Positions 63,211 to 64,000 of a stretch of DNA of 64,000 nt are shown one piece after another. Under the pieces are notes generated by a model that was given only the letters and a program-made list of their open reading frames with translations, was not told the origin of the DNA and searched no databases. Each line of letters starts with the position of its first letter. The stretch's first letter is position 1. The stretch is from Paracoccus alkanivorans (GTDB taxonomy: Bacteria; Pseudomonadota; Alphaproteobacteria; Rhodobacterales; Rhodobacteraceae). The stretch lies in contig NZ_QOKZ01000002.1 in the NCBI RefSeq assembly GCF_003697785.1, positions 372,001-436,000 of the forward strand. Direction: 5' to 3'. Made by a program: the position numbers and the translations under genes.

Positions 63211-64000
63211 GGGCAGCAGGCGAACACATAATCCCGCATCAGCCGCTCCACCGCCGCAAGCGCCAATTCGCGCGCCTGCGGGGCAAGCCTTCCGGCCCGG
63301 ACATCGGCATAGGAAGCCCCCAGATATTGCCCGACCAGGGTTTCGGGAAGCGCGCGCTCGCCCAGCAGCGCGAAAAGCTCCTTCACCGCCCTTTCGGCCC
63401 TCGGATCCGGCCAGTAATAGCGAATACGGTCGCTATAGGAAAAATGCCGCTGCAGCGCACGCTCGGCATCTGCACCATGATAATAGCGGTCCCAGCTCCC
63501 CGGTGCGTCCAGCATCACAGCCTCCATCACCGCGCGCAGGGTCTGCGGCCGCTGGCCCGGAAACAGCTCTTCGGCGATCGCGTCCAGACCGTAGAGCGCC
63601 TCGCGCAGCACGAAGGTCAGGCCGGGGCCGACCTTGAGGATCGCGAATCCATCCCGCACCAGCGAGGCGAGGGCGTCGCGCGTCTGGTAATCCGTCGAAT
63701 GCGCCTCGAAAACCACCCCCGGCATGCCGCCCAAAGTGGCGCTCAGCCCCGCCGCGGCACCGGGGTCGTAATCGATGACATTGTGGTTGCCGAACTCCAC
63801 CCCCGGCTGAACGACCAGCCCGACGACGCGGTCGAAGGCTCCGGCCAGCCCTGCCGCGTGAAAGGCGTCACGATGCACCGAAAACGTCGCCTGTGCGGCA
63901 TCCGGGCCGGTCACTTCAAGGGCTTCGATCTCTTCCATCGCGCCGCCCGGAATCGGGACCTCGGTGCCAATGATATAGACCGGCGCCACGCCGCCCGCAG
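63186..64000 (-). CDS. gatZ: D-tagatose-bisphosphate aldolase non-catalytic subunit (GatZ/KbaZ/AgaZ), partial
   Basis: The frame is open to the window edge (5' end beyond 64000), giving 271 residues from AGG-V-APVYIIGTEVPIPGG. This AGG...PVYVIGTEVP segment, HSTDYQT, LKVGPGLTFVLREALYGL and YYWPDPRAERA are hallmarks of the GatZ/KbaZ family, which stabilises the GatY/KbaY class II aldolase in galactitol or N-acetylgalactosamine degradation. The normal C-terminus of the family ends near RDYVFAC; here CPYSIPAFR is added by the repeat described at 63107-63210. Some alphaproteobacteria use GatZ-like proteins in other sugar pathways. Confidence 0.85.
   Translation of the reverse strand, partial: AGGVAPVYIIGTEVPIPGGAMEEIEALEVTGPDAAQATFSVHRDAFHAAGLAGAFDRVVGLVVQPGVEFGNHNVIDYDPGAAAGLSATLGGMPGVVFEAHSTDYQTRDALASLVRDGFAILKVGPGLTFVLREALYGLDAIAEELFPGQRPQTLRAVMEAVMLDAPGSWDRYYHGADAERALQRHFSYSDRIRYYWPDPRAERAVKELFALLGERALPETLVGQYLGASYADVRAGRLAPQARELALAAVERLMRDYVFACCPYSIPAFR

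Noticed and set aside
1..64000. tRNA, rRNA, CRISPR arrays, phage or transposase genes
   Set aside because: I scanned the intergenic regions and saw no cloverleaf with a GTTCGA-type arm outside the repeats, no regular spacer arrays and no integrase or transposase motifs. The GGTTCGAGAGACC in module 1 looks like a T-arm but has no acceptor stem or anticodon arm around it and recurs in the repeat copies.

Overview
The window reads as chromosomal DNA of a high-GC alphaproteobacterium, most likely Rhodobacterales (Paracoccus-like). The clues are a suf operon with ybjQ and YIP1-like genes inside it, a Hint-domain protein beside an RTX protein, an NDUFS4-type complex I accessory subunit, TRAP and BCCT transporters, and the typical CTTCTTC-flanked 3'-end sequences. 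Genes are dense, with many 4-base ATGA/GTGA overlaps. I found no tRNA, rRNA, CRISPR array, transposase or phage gene.

Layout. (1) 1-6309: surface polysaccharide region with a capsule ABC exporter (kpsM divergent from kpsE-kpsT), manC (GDP-mannose) and sqdB (UDP-sulfoquinovose). (2) 6514-15045: a BCCT transporter, then an apparent homogentisate operon hmgA-fahA-maiA-dctPQM on the minus strand, divergent from a MarR regulator, with an inverted-repeat operator candidate between them. (3) 15159-24173: transketolase, a DMT exporter coupled to a lipid A-type acyltransferase, class II DAHP synthase, a GlxA-like AraC regulator, a Hint-domain protein and an RTX protein. (4) 24404-46604: a 22-kb catabolic island of two peptide-type ABC operons pointing away from each other around an IclR and a LysR regulator. 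The left operon carries a cog3964-type metallohydrolase, a RidA protein and a SelA/DgaE-like PLP enzyme. The right operon carries two further amidohydrolases, a ThDP-dependent enzyme and a gamma-glutamyltransferase-like enzyme. (5) 47142-50432: complex I NDUFS4-like subunit, two small exported proteins and uvrB. (6) 50617-63048: a D-amino-acid dehydrogenase-like oxidoreductase and a long apparent Fe-S assembly operon (coaBC, cysteine desulfurase, sufB, an FkbM methyltransferase, ybjQ, sufC, sufD, two membrane proteins, sufS), with comM divergent. (7) 63186-64000: 3' part of a gatZ/kbaZ-like gene.

How the genes work together. The left ABC operon can be read as uptake of an N-acyl (or ester) amino-acid-like compound, intracellular deacylation, PLP-dependent deamination and RidA clean-up of the enamine or imine product. 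The right operon suggests uptake and stepwise hydrolysis of an amide or gamma-glutamyl compound followed by ThDP chemistry. The real substrates cannot be read from sequence. Both operons have a GC-rich hairpin just after the binding-protein gene.

The most unusual items are this double operon, a roughly 49% GC FkbM methyltransferase coupled to sufB inside the suf operon, and a family of composite intergenic repeats (at about 3.0, 13.0, 21.7, 46.7, 50.5 and 63.1 kb). One repeat copy supplies the last codons of the gatZ-like gene.
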